Origin: Actinokineospora pegani
GTDB lineage: Bacteria; Actinomycetota; Actinomycetes; Mycobacteriales; Pseudonocardiaceae
DNA: 64,000 nt
Reading direction: 5' to 3'
Assembly (NCBI RefSeq): GCF_009745975.1
Contig: NZ_WHOL01000074.1
Span: 1-64,000, forward strand
Numbering within the stretch: position 1 is the stretch's first letter; each line of letters opens with the position of its first letter. The notes beneath the pieces were generated by a model that did no database searches, was not told where the DNA came from, and saw only the letters and a program-made list of their open reading frames with translations. Both the position numbers and the translations under genes were made by a program. This document shows, piece after piece, positions 29,043 through 37,528 of this stretch.

Positions 29043-29073
29043 AACCCCCCAGCCCTAGAGGGCATGAGGGGTT
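29043..29073 (-). terminator. Attenuator hairpin in the leuS leader
   Basis: On the minus strand AACCCC (29073-29068) pairs with GGGGTT (29048-29043), and inner GCCCT pairs with AGGGC around CT. TTTTGTG follows, as expected of an intrinsic terminator. Alternative pairings exist just upstream: ACCAG/CTGGT at 29084-29097, a pause-type hairpin, and GGCA/TGCC, which would trap the AACCCC arm in a loop. It lies 50 nt before leuS. Confidence 0.65.
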
Positions 29074-29095
29074 GCCACGCTCACCAGGACTCTGG

Positions 29096-29134
29096 TCAGC
29101 GCGGCTCGGTAAGAAGCAGGCGAGCCGGGCTCAT
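29096..29134 (-). CDS. leuS leader peptide (12 residues, Leu-Leu-Leu)
   Basis: ATG 29134 opens a 13-codon frame encoding MSPARLLLTEPR and a TGA stop. Three consecutive leucine codons (CTG CTT CTT) include two CTT codons, rare in such GC-rich DNA. A TACGCT -10-like hexamer (29147-29142) lies 7 nt before the ATG, so the transcript is probably leaderless. A pause-type hairpin and a terminator-like hairpin follow before leuS. This is the classic arrangement for ribosome-mediated leucine attenuation; it is too short for ordinary gene finders. Confidence 0.75.
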   Translation of the reverse strand: MSPARLLLTEPR

Positions 29135-29177
29135 GGCAGACAGCGTACCGCAGTGGTGGCGCCGCCAACGGGCCACA

Positions 29178-29190
29178 TACCATCGGGGGG
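29178..29190 (+). promoter_or_regulatory. Leaderless promoter of the SdpI-family gene
   Basis: TACCAT (29178-29183) is a -10-like hexamer 6 nt before GTG 29190. The same TACCATCGGGGG string occurs before the Nudix gene at 34796. Only about 30 bp separate this -10 from the oppositely directed leuS one. Confidence 0.5.
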
Positions 29191-29606
29191 TGAACCTCGT
29201 GCCGATCGCGCCCCTGGTCGCGGGCCTGCCGCTCGTCGTCGTCGGTTTCCTCGGGCTGACCTCCCGGCTGCCCCGAAACCGCTTCGGCGGCGTGCGCACC
29301 GAGGCCACCCTGCGCAGCGACGAGGCGTTCCGGGTGGGCAACAGGGTCGCGGGCCTGCCGACGCTCATCGCGGGCCTGGTCGGCGTCCTGGGCGCGGCAC
29401 TGGCCTGGGCGATGCCGGGCTTCGGCGGCGTGCTGACGGTCGCGGTCATCGCGCTGGTCGGCCTGGTGGCCATCACCGTGGCGGCGGGCGTGCAGGGCCA
29501 CCGCGCGGCCGCGGCCGTCCCGGAGCCCGAACCCGAGCTGCCCGCCGGGTGCGCGGGCTGCCAGTGCGGCGGCTGCGGCGTGTTCACCAAGACGGCCACC
29601 ACCTGA
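29190..29606 (+). CDS. SdpI-family membrane protein with C-terminal cysteine cluster
   Basis: The 138-residue protein has four hydrophobic helices. The SdpI-type motif GLTSRLPRNRFGGVRTEATL follows the first helix, and DEAFRVGNRVAG follows that. SdpI of Bacillus gives immunity to the SdpC toxin, but most homologues have no known role. The C-terminal tail is unusual: CAGCQCGGCGVFTK forms a CxxCxCxxC cluster that could bind a metal or cofactor. GTG 29190 is the only well-placed start. The beta-lactamase gene follows after 3 nt. Confidence 0.82.
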   Translation: MNLVPIAPLVAGLPLVVVGFLGLTSRLPRNRFGGVRTEATLRSDEAFRVGNRVAGLPTLIAGLVGVLGAALAWAMPGFGGVLTVAVIALVGLVAITVAAGVQGHRAAAAVPEPEPELPAGCAGCQCGGCGVFTKTATT

Positions 29607-29609
29607 CCC

Positions 29610-30506
29610 GTGCCCGCTTCGCGCCGCGCTGTGCTCGCCGCGGGGCTGTTCGCGCTGACCGGGTGCACGACCGCACAACCGCCGCGACCGCCCGTCCCCA
29701 CGACCGAACCCACTTCGACCAGCGCCGCACCGATCACGCTCGACGGGCTGGCCGAGTTGGAGCGCCGGTTCGACGCCCGGCTGGGTGTCCACGCGACGCG
29801 GGGCGCCCGGGTGGTCGAGCACCGGGCCGATGACCGGTTCGCGTTCTGCTCGCTGTTCAAGGCGCTGGCCACGGCGGCGGTCCTGGCCCGCCACCCGCTC
29901 TCGCACCTCGACGACGTCATCCGCTACACCCGCGCGGACCTGCTGGACAACGCCCGGATCACGCCCGCCAACGTGGATTCGGGGATGAGCGTGCGCGCGC
30001 TGGCGGACGCCGCGATCCGCCACAGCGACGGCACCGCGGGCAACCTGCTGCTGCGCGACCTCGGCGGCCCCGCCGAGCTCACCGCCTACGCCCGCGAGCT
30101 CGGCGACACCGTGACCCGCATGGACCGCGTCGAGCCGGACATCACCGAGGCCACGCCGGGCGACCCGCGCGACACCACCTCCCCCCGCGCGTTCGGGACC
30201 TCGTTCTCCCGCGTCGTCCTCGGCGACGCCCTGCCCGAGGACAAGCGCGCGGTCCTGGTCGACCTGCTCGTGCGCAACACCACCGGCGCCCGGCGCACGC
30301 GGGCTCGGGTGCCCGCGGGTTGGCGGATCGCGAACAAGACCGGGACCGGCGACTACGCCACCGCCAACGACGTGGCCGTGCTCTGGCCGCCGACCGGCGA
30401 CCCGGTGACCCTGGCGATCATGTCCAGCCGGGCCGACCGCACCGCCGAGCGCGACGAGGCGCTGGTCGCCGAGGCCGCGGGGCTGGTGCTAGCGGCGCTC
30501 GGCTGA
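29610..30506 (+). CDS. Class A beta-lactamase (BlaC-like), predicted lipoprotein
   Basis: Serine hydrolase of the class A beta-lactamase family; it should hydrolyse beta-lactams outside the membrane. The 298 residues begin with RR and a lipobox ALTGC (Cys19), so it is probably lipid-anchored. Catalytic SLFK is at 81-84. The SDN triad reads SDG (139-141), as I recall for mycobacterial BlaC. Glu175 in VEPDITEA fits Glu166, KTG is in ANKTGTGDYATA, and GDPRDTTSP is conserved. The Asn170 position is Thr, which may affect deacylation. It sits 3 nt behind the SdpI-like gene and overlaps the convergent MFS gene at its end. Confidence 0.92.
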   Translation: MPASRRAVLAAGLFALTGCTTAQPPRPPVPTTEPTSTSAAPITLDGLAELERRFDARLGVHATRGARVVEHRADDRFAFCSLFKALATAAVLARHPLSHLDDVIRYTRADLLDNARITPANVDSGMSVRALADAAIRHSDGTAGNLLLRDLGGPAELTAYARELGDTVTRMDRVEPDITEATPGDPRDTTSPRAFGTSFSRVVLGDALPEDKRAVLVDLLVRNTTGARRTRARVPAGWRIANKTGTGDYATANDVAVLWPPTGDPVTLAIMSSRADRTAERDEALVAEAAGLVLAALG

Positions 30507-31745
30507 GACGAGGCTGTAGCCGAGCGCGCCCAGCAGGTAGACCACGCCCGCCGCGAGGATCAGGCCGGGCGAGTCGCCGTCGGGGGCGACGACCAGGGCG
30601 GCGAGGGCCAGGGCGACGACCTGGGTGACGTTGAACAAGGTGTCGTAGAGGGCGAAGACGCGGCCCCGGGTCTCGTCGGTGATGTCCTGCTGGACGGCGG
30701 CGTCGACGCAGAGCTTGACCACCTGGCCCGCGAAGGAGATGCCGAAGGCGGCCACCAGGGTGGTCGCCTGGTGCAGGGGCAGGCCCAGGGTGACGATGAC
30801 CACAGCCCCGAGCAGGAGCGCGCCCCGGGTGGTCCGCCGGGCGCCCAGCGCGCTCACGATGCGGGCGGTGGTCAGGCCTGCGAGCAGGATGCCCGCGCCG
30901 AACACGACCGCCACCTGCCCCAGGCCCGCCAGCCCGGCGTCGAACTCGAAGCGGACGAGCAGCACGACCAGCAGCAGGGCGGTGCCGAACGCGGCCCGGT
31001 GCGCCAGCAGCGCGACGAACCCGGCGAGCACGGTCGGGGTGCGCCAGGCCGCTCTGGCGCCGTCGAGCAGGCCGCGGGCGATCGCCAGGACGGTCTCCCT
31101 CGGCTCGTCGACCGCGTCCGGGCCCAGGGCGCCGACGGGGAAGCGGATCGCGAAGACCGCCGCGGCCACCGAGCCCACCACCGCGACGGCTGTTGTGGTG
31201 CCGGAGCCCACGTCGCCGTCACCGAAGACGGCGCGCAGGCCGACCGCGCAGGCCGCGCCGGTCACCGTGACCACCGAACCCAGGGTCGTGGCCAGCGCGT
31301 TCGCCTCCACCAGCACCCGGGGCGCCACGACGTGCGGCAGCGACGCCGACAGCCCGGACCCGACGAAGCGGCTGATGCCGATCACCAGCAGGGCCAGCAC
31401 GAACAGCGCGGACGAGCCCACCGCGACCAGCAGCGCGGACACCAGCACCAGCAGACCGCGCAGCAGGTTCGCGACCACCAGCACCCGGCGGCGGTCCCAG
31501 CGGTCGAGCAGCGCGCCCGCGAACGGTCCGACGAGCGAGTAGGGCAGCAGCAGCGCGGTGAACCCGGCGGCGATGGCCAGCGGATCGGCCTCGCGCTCGG
31601 GGTTGAACAGCACGGCGCCGGCCAGCCCGGCCTGGAACAGCCCGTCGCCCCACTGCGCGGCGAAGCGGCTGAGCAGCAGTCGCCGGAAGCCCGCCCCGGC
31701 GAGCAGGGCTCGCGCCCCGACCCGGACGTGCCCGACGGTGCTCAC
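30489..31745 (-). CDS. Major facilitator superfamily transporter
   Basis: Twelve-helix secondary transporter of the MFS_3/enterobactin-exporter-like group. GTG 31745 (VSTVGHVRVGARALLAGAGF) is chosen because upstream codons in this frame are hydrophilic and unlike a transporter; it gives 418 residues. The loop 2-3 motif appears as GPFAGALLDRWDRRRVLVVA, and ISRFVGSGLSASLPHVV and QQDITDETRGRVFALYDTLF fit the family. A TAGGCT -10-like site lies 8 nt upstream. The 3' end overlaps the convergent beta-lactamase gene by 18 nt. The substrate is unknown. Confidence 0.87.
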   Translation of the reverse strand: MSTVGHVRVGARALLAGAGFRRLLLSRFAAQWGDGLFQAGLAGAVLFNPEREADPLAIAAGFTALLLPYSLVGPFAGALLDRWDRRRVLVVANLLRGLLVLVSALLVAVGSSALFVLALLVIGISRFVGSGLSASLPHVVAPRVLVEANALATTLGSVVTVTGAACAVGLRAVFGDGDVGSGTTTAVAVVGSVAAAVFAIRFPVGALGPDAVDEPRETVLAIARGLLDGARAAWRTPTVLAGFVALLAHRAAFGTALLLVVLLVRFEFDAGLAGLGQVAVVFGAGILLAGLTTARIVSALGARRTTRGALLLGAVVIVTLGLPLHQATTLVAAFGISFAGQVVKLCVDAAVQQDITDETRGRVFALYDTLFNVTQVVALALAALVVAPDGDSPGLILAAGVVYLLGALGYSLVSAERR

Positions 31746-31786
31746 GACGGGACAGCCTAGGGCGTGCCCGTGAAGGCCTGGGAAAC

Positions 31787-31820
31787 CGGATTGGGCGGCC
31801 CCGGGGGACCGCCCAATCCG
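31787..31820. repeat. Inverted repeat upstream of the MFS gene
   Basis: CGGATTGGGCGG (31787-31798) and CCGCCCAATCCG (31809-31820) are perfect 12-bp arms around a 10-nt loop. It lies 42 bp upstream of the MFS start, in the 270-bp divergent gap before the AlgH gene. It could be an operator or a hairpin; no other gene is seen in the gap. Confidence 0.4.
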
Positions 31821-32014
31821 TGGTCGACACCCGGTCGCCTCACGGCGGTAGGCGCAACGTGGCTCCAGCCGAACGGTATTCCACGAAGGCTTGTGTTTGA
31901 GCCCGGGGGACACGGTGGTGCCGACCACCACTTCCAACGAGCGGGCCCCCGGAGTTGTTCCCGACTCGGCACGGCGGCTGCCCGGTCGGACGGTCCAGGT
32001 GGGATCATGTCCCC

Positions 32015-32587
32015 GTGCCCTCTGACACGGCGGTCGAGCCCGGGACGCTGCTCGTGGCGGCGCCCAGCCTGCTGGACTCCAACTTCCGCCGCACGGTGGT
32101 CTACGTCATCGACCACCGCGGCGAAGGCACCCTGGGCGTCGTCCTGAACCGCCCCAGCGAGGTGGCCGTCGACGACGTCCTGCCGACCTGGGGCCCGCAC
32201 GTCAGCCAGCCCGGCTCGGTCTTCGTCGGCGGCCCGGTCGACCAGAAGACCGCGCTGTGCCTGGCCGCCATGCGCACCGGCGAGGACGCCTCGGGCATCA
32301 ACGGCCTGATCGGCGTGCGCGGCCCGGTCGCCCTGGTGGACCTCGACGCCGACCCGGACGCCCTGGTCCCCAAGTTCCGCGGCATGCGCGTCTTCGCGGG
32401 CTACGCGGGCTGGGACGTCGGCCAGTTGTCCGGCGAGATCGACCGCGGCGACTGGATCGTGGTCCCGGCCCTGCCCAACGACGTGCTGGCCCCGGCCGAG
32501 GAGGACCTGTGGGGCCGCGTCCTGCGGCGGCAGGGGATGCCCCTCGCCCTGCTGGCCACCCACCCGAGCGACGTCCGGGACAACTAG
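32015..32587 (+). CDS. YqgE/AlgH family (UPF0301) protein
   Basis: The 190-residue protein belongs to the YqgE/AlgH family, whose biochemical role is not settled although it is widely conserved. Typical motifs are PGTLLVAAPSLLDSNFRRTV, VLNRPSEV, VFVGGPVD and VFAGYAGWDVGQLSGEI. GTG 32015 matches the family start. The stop TAG (32585-32587) lies within the palindrome CTAG, which also supplies the stop of the convergent methyltransferase. Confidence 0.93.
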   Translation: MPSDTAVEPGTLLVAAPSLLDSNFRRTVVYVIDHRGEGTLGVVLNRPSEVAVDDVLPTWGPHVSQPGSVFVGGPVDQKTALCLAAMRTGEDASGINGLIGVRGPVALVDLDADPDALVPKFRGMRVFAGYAGWDVGQLSGEIDRGDWIVVPALPNDVLAPAEEDLWGRVLRRQGMPLALLATHPSDVRDN

Positions 32588-33198
32588 ACCGGCCTGCTCA
32601 GCCGCCACACGAGGTCGACGCGAGTCCCCGCCACCCCCTCCGGCGACACCGAGTCCCGCTCGACGGCCTCCGCCGTCACGACCGTCCAGCCGGGCGCGGT
32701 CAACACGGCGAGCACCCCGTCGAGCGTCGGGAACTCGACGTCAGGCCCATCGGCCATCCACGACGGCCACCCCCCGTGCATGACGACCAGCAACGTCCCA
32801 CCCGGAGCCACCGCCGCCGCGGCCCGCCGCAGCACCCCGTCCCGGTCGAGCGCCACCGGCGACTGGAGGAACTGAGCGCTGACCAGGTCGTATCGCCCGT
32901 CCGGGAAGGTCTTCCCCAGCTCGTGCCGCTCCCACGCGACAAGACCGTCCACCCCGGCTCTCTCGGCGTGGTCGGCGGCGCGGCGCAAAGCGGTCATCGA
33001 TATGTCGACCCCGGTCACCCGCCACCCCTGACCCGCCAGCCAGATCGCGTCACCGCCCTCGCCGCAGCCGAGGTCGAGCGCGTTGCCCGGCAGGAGTCCG
33101 GTGACCTCGCGGACGAGCAGGGGGTTGGGCTTGCCGCTGAACATCTGCGAGCTCTGGGAGTAGCGGTCTTCCCAGAAGAGCGTGGGGTCGGTAGTCAT
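32584..33198 (-). CDS. Class I SAM-dependent methyltransferase
   Basis: The 204-residue protein has the Rossmann-type SAM site NALDLGCGEGGDAIWLAGQG with acidic motif GVDISMTAL, and YDLVSAQFLQSPVALDRDGV and VAPGGTLLVVMHGGWPSW downstream. It resembles small TehB/thiopurine-type methyltransferases common in actinomycetes; the substrate is unknown. ATG 33198 fits the opening MTTDPTLFWEDRYSQ. It follows the CCA-adding enzyme gene on the same strand after 64 bp. Confidence 0.9.
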   Translation of the reverse strand: MTTDPTLFWEDRYSQSSQMFSGKPNPLLVREVTGLLPGNALDLGCGEGGDAIWLAGQGWRVTGVDISMTALRRAADHAERAGVDGLVAWERHELGKTFPDGRYDLVSAQFLQSPVALDRDGVLRRAAAAVAPGGTLLVVMHGGWPSWMADGPDVEFPTLDGVLAVLTAPGWTVVTAEAVERDSVSPEGVAGTRVDLVWRLSRPV

Positions 33199-33262
33199 GG
33201 AATCAGCGTCACCCGCCCACGCCGGGGGCGCAAACAAACTTGCCGCTACAGCAACAGACCCG

Positions 33263-34693
33263 CTACCGGAGCCCCTGCTCGACAGCCCATTCCTCCAGCG
33301 CCGCCACAGCCTCGTCGTACTCCATGGGCCCCCGGTCGAGGCGCAGCTCCTTGAGGTGGCGCCAAGCCTGGCCCACCTGCGGTCCCGGGGCCAGCCCGAG
33401 GATCTTCATGATCTCGTTGCCGTCCAGGTCCGGCCGCACGCGCGCCAGGTCCTCCTCGGCCGCCAGCCGGGCGATGCGCTCTTCCAACCCGTCGTAGGTG
33501 CGCTGCAAAGCGCTCGCCTTTCGACGGTTGCGGGTGGTGCAGTCGGCGCGGACGAGCTTGTGCAGGCGGGGGAGCAGGTCCCCGGCGTCGGTGACGTAGC
33601 GGCGGACGGCGGAGTCGGTCCACTCCCCGTTGCCGTACCCGTGGAAGCGCAGGTGCAGGAAGACGAGCTGAGCGACGTCGCCGATCAGGTCCTTGGAGTA
33701 GCGCAGCGCGCGCAAGCGCTTGCGAACCATCTTCGCCCCCACCACCTCGTGGTGGTGGAAGCTGACCCCGCCCCCCTCGACATGCCTGCGGGTGTCCGGC
33801 TTGCCGATGTCGTGCAGCAGTGCGGCCAACCGCAGCACCAGGTCCGGTTCGGCGCCCGGCTCCTCCAGGTCGATGGCCTGTTCCAGGACGACCAGCGAGT
33901 GCTCGTAGACGTCCTTGTGCTGGTGGTGCTCGTCGATCTCCAAGCGCATCGCCGGGACCTCCGGCAGCACGTGGTCGGCCAGGCCGCTGTCGACCAGCAG
34001 CCCCACCGCGCGGCGCGGGTGCTTGCCGCACAGCAGCTTCGACAGCTCGACCTGCACCCGCTCCGGGGTGATCCGGGCGATCTCGCCGGACATCGCGCGC
34101 ATCGCCTCGAGCACCCGCGGGGCCGGGGCCAGGTCGAGCTGGCTGGTGAAGCGGGCGGCGCGCATCATCCGCAGCGGGTCGTCGGAGAAGGACTCCTGCG
34201 GGGTCGCCGGGGTGTCCAGCAGGCCCTCGGCCAGGGCGGTCATGCCGTCGTGCGGGTCGATGAACCGCTTCGAGGCCAGGTCGACGGCCATGGCGTTGAC
34301 CGTGAAGTCGCGCCGGACCAGGTCCTCCTCGACCGTGTCGCCGAAGCGGACCTCGGGGTTGCGGGTCACCCCGTCGTAGGCGTCGGAGCGGAAGGTCGTC
34401 ACCTCGCAGACCTGGCCGCCCTTGCTGGCGCCGACGGTGCCGAACGCGATGCCGGTGTCCCAGACCGCCTCGCCCCACGGCTTGAGCAGCTTGAGGATCT
34501 GGTCGGGGCGGGCGTCGGTGGTGAAGTCCAGGTCGTTGCCGTGCAGCCTGCCGAGCACCGCGTCGCGGACGCTGCCGCCGACGAGGTAGAGCCGGTGACC
34601 GGCGCGGGCGAAGCGCTCCGCGAGGTCGTCGGCCACGGGGGACACGCGCAGCAGCTCCACCACCGCGTTCTGGGCTGCCGAGGTTCGGGACAC
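33263..34693 (-). CDS. CCA tRNA nucleotidyltransferase / poly(A) polymerase family
   Basis: Adds or repairs the 3' CCA end of tRNA, or acts as a poly(A) polymerase; the two are hard to separate by sequence, and mycobacterial orthologues are called PcnA. The 476 residues show the class II nucleotidyltransferase head (YLVGGSVRDAVLGR, the DLDF pair of metal-binding acids, RRDFTVNAMAVD), the ATP/CTP-binding segment (DDPLRMMRAARF) and a C-terminal HD domain (LAALLHDIGKPDTRR, HHHEVVGAKM). GTG 34693 is used. It is divergent from the Nudix gene, matching the mycobacterial order. Confidence 0.93.
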   Translation of the reverse strand: MSRTSAAQNAVVELLRVSPVADDLAERFARAGHRLYLVGGSVRDAVLGRLHGNDLDFTTDARPDQILKLLKPWGEAVWDTGIAFGTVGASKGGQVCEVTTFRSDAYDGVTRNPEVRFGDTVEEDLVRRDFTVNAMAVDLASKRFIDPHDGMTALAEGLLDTPATPQESFSDDPLRMMRAARFTSQLDLAPAPRVLEAMRAMSGEIARITPERVQVELSKLLCGKHPRRAVGLLVDSGLADHVLPEVPAMRLEIDEHHQHKDVYEHSLVVLEQAIDLEEPGAEPDLVLRLAALLHDIGKPDTRRHVEGGGVSFHHHEVVGAKMVRKRLRALRYSKDLIGDVAQLVFLHLRFHGYGNGEWTDSAVRRYVTDAGDLLPRLHKLVRADCTTRNRRKASALQRTYDGLEERIARLAAEEDLARVRPDLDGNEIMKILGLAPGPQVGQAWRHLKELRLDRGPMEYDEAVAALEEWAVEQGLR

Positions 34694-34777
34694 GGTGTGC
34701 GAGCGTATCCGCCCGCCGCGCCCGGCCCGCACCGAGTCGCCCCGCGGCTGACCAGCGACGCCGCCGAGCCACGACGC

Positions 34778-34812
34778 GCATACCCCCGATCGCACTACCA
34801 TCGGGGGTATGC
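34778..34812. promoter_or_regulatory. 13-bp inverted repeat covering the Nudix gene start
   Basis: GCATACCCCCGAT (34778-34790) and ATCGGGGGTATGC (34800-34812) are perfect 13-bp arms with a 9-bp spacer. The right arm contains the start codon ATG 34809, and TACCAT (34796-34801), 7 nt before it, is a -10-like element. A protein bound here would cover the promoter of a leaderless gene; a hairpin in RNA is impossible if the transcript starts at the ATG. Confidence 0.6.
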
Positions 34813-35348
34813 CCCCGTCGTCCGGCAGGTCCCGCGGCTCCCGGTCCGGGCGCCGGTTCCGGCGCCGCGGCCGCGGGCTGACGACCGTCGACGAGACCTC
34901 GGCGGGCGGCTTGGTGATCGACACCGCCACCGACCGGGTAGCGCTGATCGGGCGGCTGGACCGCCGCGGGCGGCTGCTGTGGTCGCTGCCGAAGGGCCAC
35001 ATCGAGCCAGGTGAGACGCCGGAGCAGACCGCTGTGCGCGAGGTCCAGGAGGAGACCGGCATCGACGGCGAGGTCGTGCGCCCGCTCGGCACGATCGACT
35101 ACTGGTTCGTCGCCGACGGGACCAAGCGCATCCACAAGACTGTCCACCACTTCCTGCTGGTGGCACACTCCTTCGAGCTGTCCGACGAGGACGTCGAGGT
35201 GACCGAGGTGGCCTGGGTCGATCTCGCCGAACTCGACACCCGCCTCGCGTACGCGGACGAGCGCCGTCTGGTCCGCAAAGCCCGCCAACTACTCTCCGAG
35301 CACCCACTGTCACCCGATCCGGTGGACTCGGATGGAGCGAACCTGTGA
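34809..35348 (+). CDS. Nudix hydrolase (MutT4-like)
   Basis: The 179-residue product has an Arg/Ser-rich N terminus followed by a Nudix domain with the complete box [20 protein letters not shown], then TGI (63-85): Gx5Ex7REUxEExGU is intact, with the metal-binding glutamates. Nudix enzymes hydrolyse nucleoside diphosphates linked to another group; the substrate is unknown. Position between the CCA enzyme and the DUF6049 gene matches mutT4 in mycobacteria. Its TGA overlaps the GTG of the next gene. Confidence 0.93.
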   Translation: MPPSSGRSRGSRSGRRFRRRGRGLTTVDETSAGGLVIDTATDRVALIGRLDRRGRLLWSLPKGHIEPGETPEQTAVREVQEETGIDGEVVRPLGTIDYWFVADGTKRIHKTVHHFLLVAHSFELSDEDVEVTEVAWVDLAELDTRLAYADERRLVRKARQLLSEHPLSPDPVDSDGANL

Positions 35349-37516
35349 GTGAACGACTGCGCCGCACCGGCCTCGCGGTGCTCGCCGCGGTCCTGGTCGT
35401 GCTGGTCGCACCGCTGCCGCAGGCCGCGGCCGCGCAGCAGGAGGGTCGGCTGCGCGTCGACCTGGACCAGTTGTCGCCCCGCGTCGTCGACCTGGCCGCC
35501 ACGTCCATCACGGTGACCGGCTCCATCACCAACACCGGCGACCGCCGGGTCTCCGACATCGAGGCCCGGTTGCAGCGCGGCGGTCCCCTGGAGGAGGAGA
35601 ACGCGCTGCGCGCGGCCATCGACCAGCCGCAGCAGACCGACGCCATCAACCGCCCCCAGGTCAGCTCCACCTTCCAGTCCGTGGCAGGTGCCCTGGAACC
35701 GGGCGCGAGCACCCCGTTCTCCCTCACCGTCGCCCTCGGTCCCGACCGCGGCGCGCTGCGCCTGGACAAGCCGGGCGTCTACCCGGTCGCGCTCAACTTC
35801 AACGGCGTCCCGGAGTTCGGCCGCACCGAGCGGGTCGGCGCGCTGAGCACCCTGCTGCCCGTGCTGGCCGACGGGGCGGGCGGGCAGGTGCCGCCGCCCG
35901 CGCAGCCGAGCCGGGTCACCGTGCTCTGGCCGCTGGTCGACGACCGGCCGCGCCAGGTGCAGACCCCGCTCGACGGCGGCAGGCCGGTCTTCTCCGACGA
36001 CGGCCTGTCCGCGTCCCTGTCCGGCGGGCGGCTGTTCAACCTGGTCGACTCCGTGCGCAAGGCGGCGACCGACAACGCCACCGTGCTGCGCTCGCTGTGC
36101 TTCGCCATCGACCCCGACCTGGTCGCCACCGTGCGCACGATGACCGAGGGCTACCAGGTCCGCACCCCCGACGGGCGGCTGGTGGAGGGCAGCGGCGGCC
36201 CGGCCGCGCAGTTCTGGCTGGACCGGGTCGCCGAGCTGGTCCGCGGCCAGTGCGTGGTGGCCATGCCGCACTCCGACGCCGACCTGTCCGCGCTGACCAG
36301 GGTGGGCGCGATCAGCCTGATGTCCGACGCGGTCGAGCTGGGCGCGGGCGTGCAGGAGGTGCTCGACGCCCGGCCGATGCCCGGGGTGGTCTGGCCCGTG
36401 CGCGGCACGCTCGACGACACCACGACCGGGCTGCTGTCCACGGTGCGCCGCACGACCGTGCTGGCCGAGTCCGGCAGGCTCACCGGCGCCCAGGGCCAGG
36501 CGCCCTACCGGCTCTCGGACAACCTCGACGCGGTGCCATACGACCAGCTCATCGCCCGGTCGCTGAGCCCGGTCAGCAGCCGCGACGACGCGGCGGTGAA
36601 GACCTCCTCGGTGCAGAACGGGCTGGCCACGCTGGTGTTCCGCAGCGTCCTGCGGCCCACCCCCGACCAGGCGCTGGTCGTCGCCCCGCCGCGCCGGTGG
36701 AACGCGGGCAGCGCCGAGCTCGCAGCCTTCCTGCAGACCGTCCAGGGCCTCGAGGAGCAGCAGTACGTGAGCGCCCTGAGCCTGCAATCGATGGTGGAGG
36801 GGCCGACCCAGGGCACGGCGACCGGGCTCTCCTACGACGTCGCCGACGCGGCCGCGGAGCTGCCGATGGCGGTGACCACGCGGATCGCCGAGAACGACCG
36901 CCTGCAGCGCGAGCTGGCCAACGACGTGCTGTTCGAGGACGACACCAGGCTGGTCGAGCCGAGCGCGCTGGTGCAGCCGCTGCGGGAGGGCCTCGTGCGG
37001 GCCTCCTCGACGGCGTGGCGCGGCACCCCGGACCGCGCGGCGGCGTTCGCCACCGCGGTGGAGAACCAGATGGCCGCGCTGCTGGGCCGGGTGACGGTGG
37101 TCGGGCCGACGATCCCGGTGTCACTGGCCTCGTCCAACAGCCCGATCCCCATCTTCATCAGCAACGACCTGCCCGTCGCCGTCCAGGCCAAGATCAACCT
37201 GGGTGGCTCGCCCGGCCTGCGCCCGGACGAGACGATGCTGGTCCGGGTGCCCGCCAAGGGCGGCATCCAGCGCTACCTGGACACCGAGGTGACCCGGTCC
37301 GGGAAGTTCAGCGTCGACGTGTGGCTGACCACCGAGGGCGGCACCCGGCTCAGCGCGACCTCCCGGGTTGACCTGAGCTCGACTTCGTACGGCAGCATCA
37401 CCCTGGCGGTCACGTTCACGGCCGCGGGCGTGCTGGTGCTGCTCGTCGGTCTGCGGCTGTTCCGCAGGATCCGGGCGCGGCAGCGCGCCGCGGCGGAGAC
37501 GGCCAGCGATCTCTAG
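35345..37516 (+). CDS. DUF6049 family secreted membrane-anchored protein
   Basis: The 723-residue protein has a signal sequence ([20 protein letters not shown]), a large extracytoplasmic region that starts with an immunoglobulin-like segment ([20 protein letters not shown]), and a C-terminal helix ([20 protein letters not shown]) followed by basic residues. It occupies the place of Rv3909 upstream of the MurJ homologue in mycobacteria. Function is unknown; conserved linkage to the lipid II flippase suggests a cell-wall role. The start overlaps the preceding stop by GTGA, and murJ follows after 12 nt. Confidence 0.85.
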   Translation: MSERLRRTGLAVLAAVLVVLVAPLPQAAAAQQEGRLRVDLDQLSPRVVDLAATSITVTGSITNTGDRRVSDIEARLQRGGPLEEENALRAAIDQPQQTDAINRPQVSSTFQSVAGALEPGASTPFSLTVALGPDRGALRLDKPGVYPVALNFNGVPEFGRTERVGALSTLLPVLADGAGGQVPPPAQPSRVTVLWPLVDDRPRQVQTPLDGGRPVFSDDGLSASLSGGRLFNLVDSVRKAATDNATVLRSLCFAIDPDLVATVRTMTEGYQVRTPDGRLVEGSGGPAAQFWLDRVAELVRGQCVVAMPHSDADLSALTRVGAISLMSDAVELGAGVQEVLDARPMPGVVWPVRGTLDDTTTGLLSTVRRTTVLAESGRLTGAQGQAPYRLSDNLDAVPYDQLIARSLSPVSSRDDAAVKTSSVQNGLATLVFRSVLRPTPDQALVVAPPRRWNAGSAELAAFLQTVQGLEEQQYVSALSLQSMVEGPTQGTATGLSYDVADAAAELPMAVTTRIAENDRLQRELANDVLFEDDTRLVEPSALVQPLREGLVRASSTAWRGTPDRAAAFATAVENQMAALLGRVTVVGPTIPVSLASSNSPIPIFISNDLPVAVQAKINLGGSPGLRPDETMLVRVPAKGGIQRYLDTEVTRSGKFSVDVWLTTEGGTRLSATSRVDLSSTSYGSITLAVTFTAAGVLVLLVGLRLFRRIRARQRAAAETASDL

Positions 37517-37528
37517 GGGAACCAACAG

